The position numbers and the translations under genes were made by a program. Shown piece after piece: positions 1-6,020 of a stretch of DNA of 10,236 bases. Position 1 is the first letter of the stretch. The number at the start of each line of letters is the position of its first letter. The notes under the pieces are model-generated. The model saw nothing but the letters and a program-made list of their open reading frames with translations. It did no database searches and had not been told where the DNA came from. The DNA is from Chloroflexi bacterium RBG_16_56_11 (lineage in GTDB: Bacteria; Chloroflexota; Dehalococcoidia; Dehalococcoidales; RBG-16-60-22), in NCBI GenBank assembly GCA_001796865.1, contig MGNQ01000008.1, forward strand, positions 7,420-17,655. Direction: 5' to 3'.

Positions 1-45
1 AACACCAAGGTTGAATTCAAGAAAGTCCCTTGTGTATTACAGTGA
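1..45 (+). CDS. C-terminal end of an unidentified upstream protein (partial)
   Basis: Frame 1 is open from the window edge for 14 codons (NTKVEFKKVPCVLQ) and stops at TGA 43-45. The stop overlaps the first arm of a strong terminator hairpin, which is the usual place for a gene end. Frame 2 is also open but runs on through the terminator, so it is less likely. Too little is visible to name the protein. Confidence 0.45.
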   Translation, partial: NTKVEFKKVPCVLQ

Positions 46-73
46 GGGGCGCCAGCCCCTCTTTTCTTTTTCC
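44..73 (+). terminator. Rho-independent terminator of the upstream gene
   Basis: A perfect 7-bp stem, GAGGGGC (44-50) with GCCCCTC (55-61), closes a 4-nt loop. It is followed at once by a T-rich tract, TTTTCTTTTT (62-71). This is a textbook intrinsic terminator for + strand transcription. It separates the partial upstream gene from the next transcription unit. Confidence 0.88.
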
Positions 74-150
74 TGGAATAATAGATTAGAAAAATTGAGT
101 GGCGGGTGCAAGAAAACTAAATAATACCTTTGTAGAGGCGGTTTCGTCAT

Positions 151-161
151 TGTAGTATAAT
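151..161 (+). promoter_or_regulatory. Promoter -10 region for the gene at 207
   Basis: A perfect TATAAT lies at 156-161, preceded by TGTAG (151-155). It sits 45 nt before the ATG at 207 and just after a terminator, so a promoter is expected here. No convincing -35 hexamer is visible at 16-18 nt. The closest, TTGTAG at 130-135, is 20 nt away and matches only half of TTGACA. The same TGTNG prefix precedes the -10 boxes at 4541 and 6007. Confidence 0.62.
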
Positions 162-206
162 ATTAGGTGCAGAGAGTTGATTTCGACAAGTGTCCGGAGG
201 ATTTAA

Positions 207-797
207 ATGGTCGAGATAAAGAGCGCCGCGGAAATCGCCAGGGAAAAGCTCCAAAAAATCGGCGAGCCGACCGAAGCGGAGCGCCTTAAGTGGAAATACG
301 GCCCGGAAGGTGAAAAGCTGGCGGCCAGATATTTGAAAGAAGACATCAACCTGCTCGCCGAGGTCAATAAATTCGACGAGAAGGCAAGAAAGCATATCAC
401 CACCGGCGTCAATGAAATACTTGCCAGGAATATCCTGCTGCCCCGCAATGATGCGGCGCGGAAGACTAACAAGAAAGCGATGGACGGCTTGAAAGTCCTC
501 AAAAAAGATAAGGTGGCGGCGGAAAATGTCTTCAGCAAGATGAGGCATGTCCTCGACCACTATGTCCAGGAAGGGGCCAAGCAAAAGAAACAGGCTTACG
601 AATCGTTGAAGACCGAGTTCGAGGCCAAGGTGCAACAGGCCATCCGCAAGCAGACGGGTGTCAATGCCAAAATGAGAGTAGACGTGGAAAAGCAGCCGCA
701 GTTCCTCGAGGAATGGCAGCGGCTGCAGGCGCAGATGGACGCCCAGTATCTGACACTCCTGGACGACTATAAAGCGGAGCTTGCGCCGATTAACTAA
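207..797 (+). CDS. Unrecognised charged, helical cytoplasmic protein (196 aa)
   Basis: I do not recognise this family. The ATG start is well supported: GGAGG lies at 196-200, 6 nt upstream, with a good -10 box 45 nt upstream. The protein is highly charged (many Lys, Glu, Arg), has no signal peptide or membrane segment, and few Cys or Gly. It reads as mostly alpha-helical, with long amphipathic stretches around residues 5-60, 85-150 and 165-195 that could form a helical bundle or coiled coil. No catalytic motif is visible. A large antisense reading frame across it is a codon-bias shadow. The gene is probably monocistronic: it has its own promoter, and 152 nt containing repeats separate it from the next gene. 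It could be a scaffold or nucleic-acid-associated protein, but that would be a guess. Confidence 0.82.
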   Translation: MVEIKSAAEIAREKLQKIGEPTEAERLKWKYGPEGEKLAARYLKEDINLLAEVNKFDEKARKHITTGVNEILARNILLPRNDAARKTNKKAMDGLKVLKKDKVAAENVFSKMRHVLDHYVQEGAKQKKQAYESLKTEFEAKVQQAIRKQTGVNAKMRVDVEKQPQFLEEWQRLQAQMDAQYLTLLDDYKAELAPIN

Positions 798-816
798 AGT
801 TCATTTGTCATTTCAG

Positions 817-837
817 CCCCGTATGGGAAGCACGGGG
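817..837 (+). repeat. Small inverted repeat after the 207-797 gene
   Basis: CCCCGT (817-822) pairs with ACGGGG (832-837) across a 9-nt loop, about 20 nt after the stop codon at 795-797. The position suits a transcript-end hairpin. The downstream sequence (TAAACTCCGG) has no T tract, so an intrinsic terminator is not supported. Confidence 0.35.
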
Positions 838-870
838 TAAACTCCGGCTGGAATACAGCCCCCTTTCCGG

Positions 871-896
871 TCATTCTGAGCGAAGCGAAGAATCTC
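871..896. repeat. Candidate dispersed intergenic repeat (CATTCTGAGCGAAGCG type)
   Basis: The stretch contains CATTCTGAGCGAAGCG followed by AAGAATCTC. ATTCT and AGAAT form the arms of an imperfect palindrome around an internal GCGAAGCGAAG. From memory, near-identical strings recur in intergenic regions of many environmental bacterial genomes; I cannot check that here. Only one copy is visible in this window. It may be a REP-like element rather than part of either flanking gene. Confidence 0.45.
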
Positions 897-918
897 GGGG
901 GCGGGCAGGTTGGTGGAT

Positions 919-937
919 TCTCTGGTTAAGCCAGAGA
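919..937 (+). repeat. Inverted repeat just before the 950 gene
   Basis: TCTCTGG (919-925) pairs perfectly with CCAGAGA (931-937) across a 5-nt loop. The hairpin ends 12 nt before the ATG at 950. No clear Shine-Dalgarno sequence lies between it and the start; the only purine-rich candidate (AGAGA, 933-937) is inside the second arm. The hairpin could therefore influence translation initiation. It may also be a chance repeat. Confidence 0.4.
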
Positions 938-949
938 TTAGATAAAAAA

Positions 950-1654
950 ATGGAAACCGATAGCGATAGAATCGCCCAGGCAGCACAGCACACGGAGATA
1001 TTAAGATATCCGCGACAGCACCTGGCGACGTTCGGCGTGACCAATATCTACTACTATATCATCACCGAGCCCACCTATACCGAAATTAGCCACGACACTA
1101 ACGAGACGGTTATCCGGGAAGGCCGCGTCATCGCCGAGAGGCCGAAGATAGTCACGCCTTACTATCTCACGCATCTGGAAGGATTCAGCTATGACGCCCG
1201 GCGCTATTTCGAAATGCTGCTGCAGATGCACGGTCGGGACACCACCGGGCTGTTTTATACCTATAAGAATGAGCCCAAGGGCTTGAACATCGTCTCGGAC
1301 TGCTGGCAGGCTATCATGGACAGACTAAACGCGGAAATCGATAAAAAGGGCGACCCTCTGGCCTCCATTATCAAAGGGCAGGATGACATGTGGGACGTGT
1401 CGCTGCTCAAGTTCATCTACGAAATCACGAGCCGGTCACTGAGCAGCAACGTCGCGCAGCTTGGCTCCCGGGGGCTGCTGGGGATGAGCCACGGCGGCGT
1501 GCCCGTTGGCGCGCGGGTGAGAATCGAAGAGATGTTCCAGCAAGCGGCCCGCGGTGAACTCAAGGTACATGAGCTGGAGCAGGAGCTAAACCGCTGGGGT
1601 GTCTTCGGGGAGTACCAGGACAGGTTCTTCGCGCTGGTCAGGGACAGGAAATAG
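950..1654 (+). CDS. Unrecognised soluble protein (234 aa)
   Basis: I do not recognise this family. The predicted protein has no signal peptide or transmembrane segment. It mixes aromatic-rich stretches (a Tyr run near residues 34-36, then YTYKNEP near 102-108) with helical segments, and ends in a strongly charged helix (about residues 190-234, with the string ELEQELNRW). A Gly-rich turn, GSRGLLGMSHGGVPVG, lies around residues 171-186. Nothing resembles a known active site. The ATG start lacks a good Shine-Dalgarno sequence and follows a short hairpin, so the exact start is less certain. High GC and codon use match the other native genes, unlike the gene that follows 25 nt later. It may be co-transcribed with that gene and the sirtuin, but nothing in the sequence links their functions. 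Confidence 0.8.
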   Translation: METDSDRIAQAAQHTEILRYPRQHLATFGVTNIYYYIITEPTYTEISHDTNETVIREGRVIAERPKIVTPYYLTHLEGFSYDARRYFEMLLQMHGRDTTGLFYTYKNEPKGLNIVSDCWQAIMDRLNAEIDKKGDPLASIIKGQDDMWDVSLLKFIYEITSRSLSSNVAQLGSRGLLGMSHGGVPVGARVRIEEMFQQAARGELKVHELEQELNRWGVFGEYQDRFFALVRDRK

Positions 1655-1679
1655 GTTTTCATCCGGAAAGGGCACTTCT

Positions 1680-2381
1680 TTGGAAATCTCAAACATACAA
1701 GCCCGTGACCTCTCCGAGGCATGGTTCCTCTGCCTTCGTGAAATCTTAACGAAGGGGCGCGACTATACAATCGAACGGGGAAGTTATGCAGGTCAGACTC
1801 GTAAAGAACTTGATTTCATTGTTGTACAAATAAAAAAACCGGGGACAAGGCCTCTCGTTCCCGATGTGCCTCAGGGCGTTCCCCCTCCGAGCACAATGGA
1901 ATATGTTGAAAGTTATCTTCCTTATTTGATGGCATCGCATAAAAAGGAAGGGGAGCAATATACCTATGGACAATACCTGGAAAGACAAATATCTGAAGTA
2001 ATCAAAATGTATCAAAAAGATGGTTATAATACCAATCAGGCTTATATGGCCGTGGGTGATGCCGAATCTATTGATTGGAATGACCCTCCCTGCCTGAGAG
2101 GCATTGATACCAGAATCCAACATGGTAGTCTTCATTTCTTTGTCTATTTTCGTTCTTGGGATTTGTGGGCTGGTTTTCCATCCAATTTAGCTGCGATACA
2201 GCTTCTTAAAGAATACATGGCAAGTGAAATAGGAGTGCGGGATGGTGAATTAATTGCCATGAGTAAAGGACTGCACTTATATAGGTATTCTTGGGAACAA
2301 GCTCGTTCCGGTGCGAGAATGGAGAGACTCAGAACAGGACAACTGCCATTGGAATTAGATTGGGGTGGGAAATCAAATTAG
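1680..2381 (+). CDS. thyA: Thymidylate synthase family protein, archaeal (methanogen) type
   Basis: ThyA-family enzymes methylate dUMP to dTMP using methylene-tetrahydrofolate. I chose TTG 1680 as the start: GGAAAGGG lies at 1665-1672, 7 nt upstream. Reading further upstream in frame enters the preceding gene and gives non-conserved residues. That makes 233 aa, close to archaeal-type members and shorter than E. coli ThyA (264 aa). Visible motifs are ERGSYAGQTR (32-41, phosphate-binding region), YTYGQYL (94-100), the catalytic Cys in DPPC (C138), RSWD (158-161), GFPSN (165-169) and GLHLY (197-201). Asn169 aligns with E. coli Asn177, which favours dUMP over dCMP as substrate. The gene is markedly AT-richer than its neighbours (sample 60-nt stretches at 27-52% GC against about 65% on either side), suggesting recent acquisition. 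The ATG at 1599 lies inside the previous gene and is not the start. Confidence 0.85.
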   Translation: MEISNIQARDLSEAWFLCLREILTKGRDYTIERGSYAGQTRKELDFIVVQIKKPGTRPLVPDVPQGVPPPSTMEYVESYLPYLMASHKKEGEQYTYGQYLERQISEVIKMYQKDGYNTNQAYMAVGDAESIDWNDPPCLRGIDTRIQHGSLHFFVYFRSWDLWAGFPSNLAAIQLLKEYMASEIGVRDGELIAMSKGLHLYRYSWEQARSGARMERLRTGQLPLELDWGGKSN

Positions 2382-2405
2382 TCTTGTGATTTAAGGGGAT
2401 AGTAA

Positions 2406-3176
2406 ATGGACTATATCGAAGCGGTGGCCGACATGGTGGCACAGTCGAAGAAAGTTGTGGTTTTCACGGGGGCCGGATTCAGCACGGAAAGCGGCGTGCC
2501 GGACTTCCGGAGTCCGGGCGGAGTGTGGGACCGGTTCGACCCTTCAGAGTTGAACCTGCCGAACTTCCTGCGACGCGAAGACGTGAGGGAAAAATACTGG
2601 CGGATGCACAAGATGATGTGGGAGACCATCCGGGAGGCGAAACCCAACGCCGGCCACTACGCCGTCGCCGAGCTTCACGCGATGGGCAAACTGGACTGCA
2701 TTATCACCCAGAACACCGACGGGCTGCACCAGAAGGCCGGCGTGCCGGAGGACAAGGTGCTGGAGATACACGGGACAATGCAATGGGTGGACTGCCTGGA
2801 CTGCGGCAAGCGCTACCCGCGGGCCCATGCCCACGACAAGATGGTGGCGGGGGAAAAGATACCGAGATGTGATAGCTGCCACGGTCTCCTGAAACCGGCC
2901 ACAGTCGCCTTCGGGCAGGCCATGCCGGAGAGGGAGACGCGAGAGTCCGAAATAAGGTCGTCCGGCTGCGACCTTTTCCTGGCGGCGGGGTCGTCGCTGG
3001 TAGTCTACCCGGCGGCGCAGATGCCCGTCTTGGCCAAGCGCGGTGGCGCGAAACTGGTAATTCTAAACCTGACCGAGACCCCCCACGACTACTACGCCGA
3101 TATCGTCATCGCGGCAAAGACCGGCGAGGCGATGTCCCGGATAGTGGCGAAGGCGAAGGAAAAACAACCTTCATAA
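2406..3176 (+). CDS. Sir2-family NAD-dependent protein deacylase (sirtuin)
   Basis: Sirtuins remove acyl groups from protein lysines, consuming NAD+ and releasing nicotinamide and O-acyl-ADP-ribose. All core motifs are present in 256 aa: GAGFSTESGVPDFRS (22-36, NAD+ binding), QNTDGLH (102-108), the catalytic His in IHG (H122), four zinc-ligand cysteines (C130, C133, C155, C158) and GSSLVVYPA (195-203, NAD+ site). Length is normal for bacterial sirtuins. The Tyr/Arg pair that marks CobB/SIRT5-type desuccinylases is not obvious in the expected region, so deacetylation is the more likely activity. The ATG has AAGGGG at 2393-2398, 7 nt upstream. GC content returns abruptly to high values at this gene. 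It lies 24 nt after the thymidylate synthase gene and 30 nt before the next gene, which suggests co-transcription. Confidence 0.95.
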   Translation: MDYIEAVADMVAQSKKVVVFTGAGFSTESGVPDFRSPGGVWDRFDPSELNLPNFLRREDVREKYWRMHKMMWETIREAKPNAGHYAVAELHAMGKLDCIITQNTDGLHQKAGVPEDKVLEIHGTMQWVDCLDCGKRYPRAHAHDKMVAGEKIPRCDSCHGLLKPATVAFGQAMPERETRESEIRSSGCDLFLAAGSSLVVYPAAQMPVLAKRGGAKLVILNLTETPHDYYADIVIAAKTGEAMSRIVAKAKEKQPS

Positions 3177-3206
3177 GACCACGGCGGGAGCTTTACGGAG
3201 TACCAA

Positions 3207-4421
3207 TTGATATCGTCCCGCTGCAAAGTCACTTTAGCCCTCCTGATATTCATCTCGATAGCGCTGGCTTTCGCTGGGGCATGCGCTGTCGACGACAGCT
3301 TCGACGCTCAGTTCGAAAACATCACCTCGCCATACCGGTTCAGCCTTTTTAAATGGGAAGTCGGCGCGCTCTTTGATGAGCTCCGGGGACTGTTCCAGCG
3401 CCGCCCGGACACGACGGACGGCACGGCGGATGTCATCAAGTACTTTGCCAACGCAGAGAGCCTGAAACGGCTGGAGGCGGAAGGCGGCACCGCCAGGGAC
3501 GGGAATGGCGCCAACGAACTTTTCAACCGGGAAGACGAGGCGGATGAAATCAGGCAGGGAAACGCCCGACTGGCAAACAAGGTGGAAATGACGCTGGAAA
3601 GCCAGATAAGGGCAGTCCTGACCGAAGAAGAAATTTATAATCCACTCCTGAGGCTGAAATTCAGTTTTCCGCCGGTGAGCTTCTCTCTCGGCCAACCGCC
3701 GAACCTGCTCGTGGTATCGCCCCGCGACCGCATCGAGAGATGGAAAGAGCTGACTTTAGAGCCCGAGATGAGCATCGACCAGATGGAGGATATCGAAAGA
3801 AAAATCGACGAATACCAAGTGTCCTCGCTGATAGTGGAACTGGGCGGAATCGCGACGTTTCCGGCCTTCCTCAGCGACCGGAACGACCTGCTCTTCGTGC
3901 TCCAGACCGCCGCCGAAGAATGGGCGCACCAGTACCTCGCCTTTACGCCGCTGGGTTTCCGCTACGTGCTGGACCTGGCCGGAATAAACCGGAATGACGA
4001 CATCGTCACCATGAACGAAACGGTGGCGGGAATCGCGGGTAAGGAAATCGGGAGGGCGGTCTACCGGAAGTACTACGGCCGCGACGAGACCATTGAAACC
4101 GGGCCGGACGATTTTTTCAACCAGGAAATGAGGGACACACGGCGGACGGTGGACGAATATCTCGCCCGGGGAGAAATCGAGCGGGCGGAGACTTACATGG
4201 AGCAACAACGACAATACCTGGCGGAGAATGGCTACTATATCCGGAAGCTCAACCAGGCCTATTTTGCCTTTCACGGCTCCTATGCCGACAGCCCGACATC
4301 GATAAGCCCGATAGGGGCGGACATCAGGCGGCTAAGGGACCGGAGCGCCTCCATCAAGGAGTTCCTGGACACCGCGGCTGCCATGACTGGTGTAAAGGAC
4401 TTAACCGAGAACGCCAGGTAA
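3207..4421 (+). CDS. Exported protein with a zincin-like (EEWAH) motif, function unknown (404 aa)
   Basis: The TTG start at 3207 is supported by GGAG (3197-3200), 6 nt upstream, and by the signal sequence it creates. The N-terminus has positive residues, a hydrophobic core (about 8-24) and LAFAGAC ending at Cys26. This could be a signal peptidase I site, a weak lipobox (Ala at -3 is atypical) or an uncleaved anchor. The mature part is acidic and helical. Residues 237-242 read EEWAHQ, resembling a metallopeptidase HExxH with the first His replaced by Glu. Residues 269-280 read MNETVAGIAGKE, a downstream NE/Glu segment like the third-ligand region of gluzincins. A C-terminal AYFAFHGSYADSP (351-363) resembles the end of aminopeptidase-like proteins. 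I infer a cell-surface peptidase relative, possibly catalytically altered. It follows the sirtuin by 30 nt. Confidence 0.85.
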   Translation: MISSRCKVTLALLIFISIALAFAGACAVDDSFDAQFENITSPYRFSLFKWEVGALFDELRGLFQRRPDTTDGTADVIKYFANAESLKRLEAEGGTARDGNGANELFNREDEADEIRQGNARLANKVEMTLESQIRAVLTEEEIYNPLLRLKFSFPPVSFSLGQPPNLLVVSPRDRIERWKELTLEPEMSIDQMEDIERKIDEYQVSSLIVELGGIATFPAFLSDRNDLLFVLQTAAEEWAHQYLAFTPLGFRYVLDLAGINRNDDIVTMNETVAGIAGKEIGRAVYRKYYGRDETIETGPDDFFNQEMRDTRRTVDEYLARGEIERAETYMEQQRQYLAENGYYIRKLNQAYFAFHGSYADSPTSISPIGADIRRLRDRSASIKEFLDTAAAMTGVKDLTENAR

Positions 4422-4535
4422 AAGACCGAGTTCGATTTTTTCGACCCAGACTATCCCCGCCCGGCGGACCGCCCAGCCGGTGTTTACAAAGAATTTAGTT
4501 TTTCCACGCGGATTTTATGGCCGGTTTATCGCCCC

Positions 4536-4546
4536 TGTCGTATAAT
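4536..4546 (+). promoter_or_regulatory. Promoter -10 region for the GAF/HD-GYP gene
   Basis: A perfect TATAAT lies at 4541-4546, preceded by TGTCG (4536-4540), matching the pattern at 151-161. It sits 77 nt before the ATG at 4624, after a 114-nt stretch downstream of the previous stop. No recognisable -35 hexamer is present at normal spacing. The expected transcription start is near 4552-4554. This implies the HD-GYP gene is transcribed separately from the sirtuin cluster. Confidence 0.6.
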
Positions 4547-4548
4547 CG

Positions 4549-4605
4549 ATGATGGTGAAATCCGGCGCAGTCATGAATTTCAGAGTCGCAGGGGGTCATC
4601 AATAG
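4549..4605 (+). CDS. Possible 18-codon leader reading frame before the HD-GYP gene
   Basis: ATG ATG at 4549-4554 coincides with the expected transcription start of the promoter at 4541. It opens an 18-codon frame (MMVKSGAVMNFRVAGGHQ) ending at TAG 4603-4605, 18 nt before the HD-GYP start. Translation would have to be leaderless. There is no other sign of coding, so this may be chance. Confidence 0.2.
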   Translation: MMVKSGAVMNFRVAGGHQ

Positions 4606-4623
4606 CCATCACGGGAGGGGACA

Positions 4624-5748
4624 ATGCCAGGAGTTGAGAGCGAGGTGCCGGCGGCGGAACCGGCAAAATACGACTTCCTCGAGGAAATCTGGAACAGGGT
4701 ACGTTACCCGGAAAAAGAAGACAGGCTGATTGCCAGCATCATGCGGATGATATCGGATTCCCTCGGGGCAGAGGCATCGTCACTATTACTGCTGGACGAA
4801 AACACGCAGGAGCTTTACTTCAGGTTCGCCGATGGCCCGGTAGGGCGGCAACTGAAGAAGCTACATATCAACCGGCAGTCCGGCATCGCCGGGTGGATAG
4901 TGAGAAACGGCAAACCGCTCATCGTAAACGACGCGGCCAAGAACAAGGACTTTTACGAGAGCATCGACCACGCTACAGGATTTAAAACAAGAGCGATTAT
5001 CGGCGCGCCGCTCATCATCGATGAAAATGTCGTCGGGGTGATGGAGGTCCTTAACAAAAAGGACGGAACGGATTTTGACCAGAGGGACATGAAGGCGATA
5101 CGAGGCCTGGCGTGCACGGCGGCCCTCGCCCTGGAGAACGCCCGGAGCAAGGCGGAGCTGCTTAACGCTTACAAGGGTACCATCAAGGCGCTGGTGTCCC
5201 TGGCCGATACCAAGGAGAGCAGCGGCGGCGGACATTCCAGGAACGTGTCCGGGTACGTGATAACGGCGGCCAAGGAGCTGCAACTCCCGAAACATGAGAG
5301 ACAAATACTCGAGTACGCGGCTATTCTCCACGATATCGGTAAGCTAAGTATCCCGGACAGTATCCTCAATAAGGTGGAGGCACCTACCGAAGAAGAGTGG
5401 CAAATGATACGTAAACATCCGCTAATCGGGTATGAACTGCTGAAGGGTATACCTGTAATCAACGAAGCCAGCCGGCTTATTTTATACCACCACGAACGAC
5501 ACGACGGCCGGGGCTATCCGGAGGGGCTGGTCGGGGAGGCCATACCGATGGGGGCGAGGTTAATAGCGGTGGCTGATGCCTTCGACCACATGACGACGGC
5601 GCACCCTTACCGCGAGGCGCTGAGCCGGCCGCAGGCGTTCACCGAGCTGCTGAGGAAGGCAGGTACGCAGTTCTGCCCGACAGCGGTGAGGGCTTTCAAC
5701 TCCGGATTCATCAAAGCCAAACTGTTGAAACCGGACAATCAGATATAA
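4624..5748 (+). CDS. GAF domain plus HD-GYP domain protein, likely c-di-GMP phosphodiesterase
   Basis: HD-GYP proteins hydrolyse cyclic di-GMP (some act on related dinucleotides) and lower its level in the cytoplasm. The 374-aa protein has a GAF sensor domain (about 30-178), a short helical linker, and a C-terminal HD-GYP domain (about 183-365). Metal-binding and signature residues are intact: H204, the HD pair in HDIGKLSIPD (H236, D237), H265 in KHP, the paired H289/H290, DGRGYP (294-299) and D318 in ADAFDHMTT. An active enzyme is therefore expected. There is no signal peptide, membrane segment or receiver domain, so the input is probably a small ligand or redox signal at the GAF domain. The ATG at 4624 follows GGGAGG (4613-4618) at 5-nt spacing. 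It has its own promoter and looks monocistronic. Confidence 0.93.
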   Translation: MPGVESEVPAAEPAKYDFLEEIWNRVRYPEKEDRLIASIMRMISDSLGAEASSLLLLDENTQELYFRFADGPVGRQLKKLHINRQSGIAGWIVRNGKPLIVNDAAKNKDFYESIDHATGFKTRAIIGAPLIIDENVVGVMEVLNKKDGTDFDQRDMKAIRGLACTAALALENARSKAELLNAYKGTIKALVSLADTKESSGGGHSRNVSGYVITAAKELQLPKHERQILEYAAILHDIGKLSIPDSILNKVEAPTEEEWQMIRKHPLIGYELLKGIPVINEASRLILYHHERHDGRGYPEGLVGEAIPMGARLIAVADAFDHMTTAHPYREALSRPQAFTELLRKAGTQFCPTAVRAFNSGFIKAKLLKPDNQI

Positions 5749-5787
5749 ATACAACAGGCGAATCATCCCGCACAGGCTTCATCTGTA

Positions 5788-5808
5788 GTTTACGGTAAAC
5801 CGTTTACC
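5788..5808. promoter_or_regulatory. Alternating GTTTAC / GTAAAC half-site array
   Basis: Three 6-bp half-sites alternate in orientation with single-base spacers: GTTTAC (5788-5793), GTAAAC (5795-5800), GTTTAC (5802-5807). Adjacent pairs form perfect palindromes, for example GGTAAAC-C-GTTTACC at 5794-5808. This is the geometry of a protein-binding operator or a small cruciform. The regulator is unknown. It lies 40 nt after the HD-GYP stop and about 250 nt before the radical SAM start. Confidence 0.5.
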
Positions 5809-5817
5809 TCACCCTTG

Positions 5818-5870
5818 CCCTCTCCAAACGGGTTGCTGGAATGTCCCCGTGATTTTCTGTTTGGAGAGGG
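5818..5870. repeat. 12-bp perfect inverted repeat with 29-nt loop
   Basis: CCCTCTCCAAAC (5818-5829) and GTTTGGAGAGGG (5859-5870) are exact reverse complements. A short CTTTTT run (5876-5881) follows six bases after the second arm, so on the + strand this could act as an atypical terminator for the HD-GYP transcript. Such CCCTCTCC...GGAGAGGG pairs also resemble REP or miniature-element hairpins found between genes. Only one copy is visible here. Confidence 0.55.
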
Positions 5871-5905
5871 AGAAACTTTTTAAAAGGTCTCTACACCCCT
5901 CTTAA

Positions 5906-5924
5906 CCGCCCCGTTCCGGGGCGG
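5906..5924. repeat. GC-rich 8-bp hairpin
   Basis: CCGCCCCG (5906-5913) pairs perfectly with CGGGGCGG (5917-5924) across a 3-nt TTC loop. It would be very stable as RNA. Neither strand has a T tract directly after it, so it is not a standard terminator. It could insulate the HD-GYP and radical SAM units or be part of an intergenic repeat element. Confidence 0.5.
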
Positions 5925-5960
5925 GTAAACAGCTAAAATAATGCCTGCTTGACGATAATA

Positions 5961-5980
5961 AACGGTACCAACCGGTACCA
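5961..5980 (+). promoter_or_regulatory. Tandem 10-bp repeat upstream of the radical SAM promoter
   Basis: AACGGTACCA (5961-5970) is followed directly by ACCGGTACCA (5971-5980), differing at one base. Each unit carries the palindrome GGTACC, so the two centres lie one helical turn apart on the same DNA face. The array sits about 27-46 nt upstream of the -10 box at 6007, a normal place for an activator or repressor site. No regulator is identified. Confidence 0.45.
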
Positions 5981-6001
5981 AGTTCGCCAAAGGCGCCCCC
6001 C

Positions 6002-6012
6002 TGTGGTATATT
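6002..6012 (+). promoter_or_regulatory. Promoter -10 region for the radical SAM gene
   Basis: TATATT (6007-6012) is preceded by TGTGG (6002-6006), the same TGTNG prefix seen before the -10 boxes at 156 and 4541. The expected start of transcription is near 6019-6021, about 38 nt before the ATG at 6058. No good -35 hexamer is visible. Confidence 0.5.
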
Positions 6013-6020
6013 TTTAAGGG

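Noticed and set aside
147..635. 162-codon minus-strand frame opposite the 207-797 gene
   Set aside because: Antisense shadow of a Lys/Glu-rich gene. Its sequence has no domain logic, and the + strand frame has a proper ribosome site and promoter.
1599..1679. Upstream ATG extension of the thymidylate synthase frame
   Set aside because: It overlaps the previous gene by 56 nt, adds Ser/Gly-rich residues unlike the family, and TTG 1680 has a good ribosome site.
1680..2381. Deoxycytidylate hydroxymethylase instead of thymidylate synthase
   Set aside because: The position equivalent to E. coli ThyA Asn177 is Asn (N169), whereas dCMP hydroxymethylases carry Asp there. No phage hypermodification genes are nearby.
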